6,931 nt of DNA from an uncultured Solobacterium sp. (GTDB lineage Bacteria > Bacillota_I > Bacilli_A > Erysipelotrichales > Erysipelotrichaceae): NCBI GenBank assembly GCA_900547815.1, contig URHY01000089.1:1-6931 (forward strand), written 5' to 3'. Below are positions 6,838 to 6,931 of this stretch, piece by piece. The notes beneath the pieces were generated by a model. It was not told the origin of the DNA. It was given only the letters and a program-made list of their open reading frames with translations, and did no database searches. The stretch's first letter is position 1; every line of letters begins with the position of its first letter. The position numbers and the translations under genes are program-made.

Positions 6838-6881
6838 TAAACATTTGATCATTATTTATGAAATAATACGCAAGAGAAGGC

Positions 6882-6890
6882 AAAAAAAAA
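6882..6890 (-). terminator. Probable terminator T-tract after 5S rRNA
   Basis: Nine Ts on the minus strand follow directly after the last bases of the 5S rRNA (ending GGGTCC). In 5S rRNA the 3' end pairs with the 5' end in helix I. That helix, whose other strand lies outside the window, could provide the stem and this tract the T-run of an intrinsic terminator for the rRNA operon. The stem cannot be confirmed here. Confidence 0.5.
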
Positions 6891-6931
6891 GGACCCGGCA
6901 GCTAGCTATCTTCGCAGGGGCAAGCCCAACT
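6891..6931 (-). rRNA. rrf: 5S ribosomal RNA, 3' end (partial)
   Basis: On the minus strand the 41 bases match the 3' third of bacterial 5S rRNA. They contain AGTTGGG, a short loop and CCCCTGCGAAGATAG (the helix IV/loop E region, compare the familiar CCCCTGTGAGAGTAGG), then GCTGCCGGGTCC, the 3' strand of helices V/I. The 5' two thirds are beyond the window edge, so pairing in helix I could not be checked. It implies an rRNA operon running into this locus in the same direction as uvrA. The exact mature 3' end is approximate. Confidence 0.85.

Noticed and set aside
6808..6852. Longer uvrA start at 6852, adding 15 residues
   Set aside because: It crosses the extended -10 promoter, has no matching ribosome site, and the added residues do not look like a UvrA N-terminus; AGGAGG is ideally placed for ATG 6807.
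6808..6890. LexA/SOS operator ahead of uvrA
   Set aside because: I looked for CGAAC-N4-GTTCG and near variants on both strands and found none.

Overview
The window reads as chromosomal DNA of a low-GC Gram-positive bacterium (Bacillota). Codons are A/T-rich, ribosome binding sites are strong AAGGAGG type, and the gene set uvrA - hprK - lgt - ppaX - trxB is a classic Firmicutes neighbourhood. An HPr kinase/phosphorylase of the Gram-positive type and the form of the 5S rRNA tail suggest the Erysipelotrichia/Coprobacillus side of the phylum, but that placement is inference. TGA is used as a stop codon (uvrA, lgt-ppaX), so this is not a mycoplasma-type code.

Everything supported lies on the minus strand, so transcription runs from high to low coordinates. 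At the right edge is the 3' end of a 5S rRNA gene (6891-6931, cut by the window), flush against nine Ts that look like its terminator. About 40 bases further on is an extended -10 promoter (6829-6837), followed by a four-gene operon. The genes are uvrA (nucleotide excision repair), hprK (HPr kinase/phosphorylase, carbon catabolite control), one long gene fusing Lgt (prolipoprotein diacylglyceryl transferase) to a PpaX/Gph-like HAD phosphatase, and trxB (thioredoxin reductase). Neighbouring genes overlap by 23, 23 and 25 bases, with each Shine-Dalgarno inside the upstream gene, so translation is probably coupled. A hairpin directly after the trxB stop (666-691) ends the operon.

The 100-odd bases after that hairpin hold a good sigma-A type promoter (598-626). 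It drives a single small gene (74-565) for a stand-alone, cysteine-rich PocR-like sensory domain protein, which ends in its own terminator (59-86). Bases 1-58 hold nothing I can support.

Most of this is conserved housekeeping. The main oddity is the Lgt-HAD fusion. In relatives such as Bacillus subtilis, ppaX is a separate gene in the hprK operon and removes the pyrophosphate that HprK releases when it dephosphorylates P-Ser-HPr. Here it would be tethered to the cytoplasmic end of a membrane enzyme. The lone PocR-like protein without an output domain is the other item worth attention. I found no mobile element, CRISPR array, tRNA or plus-strand gene.
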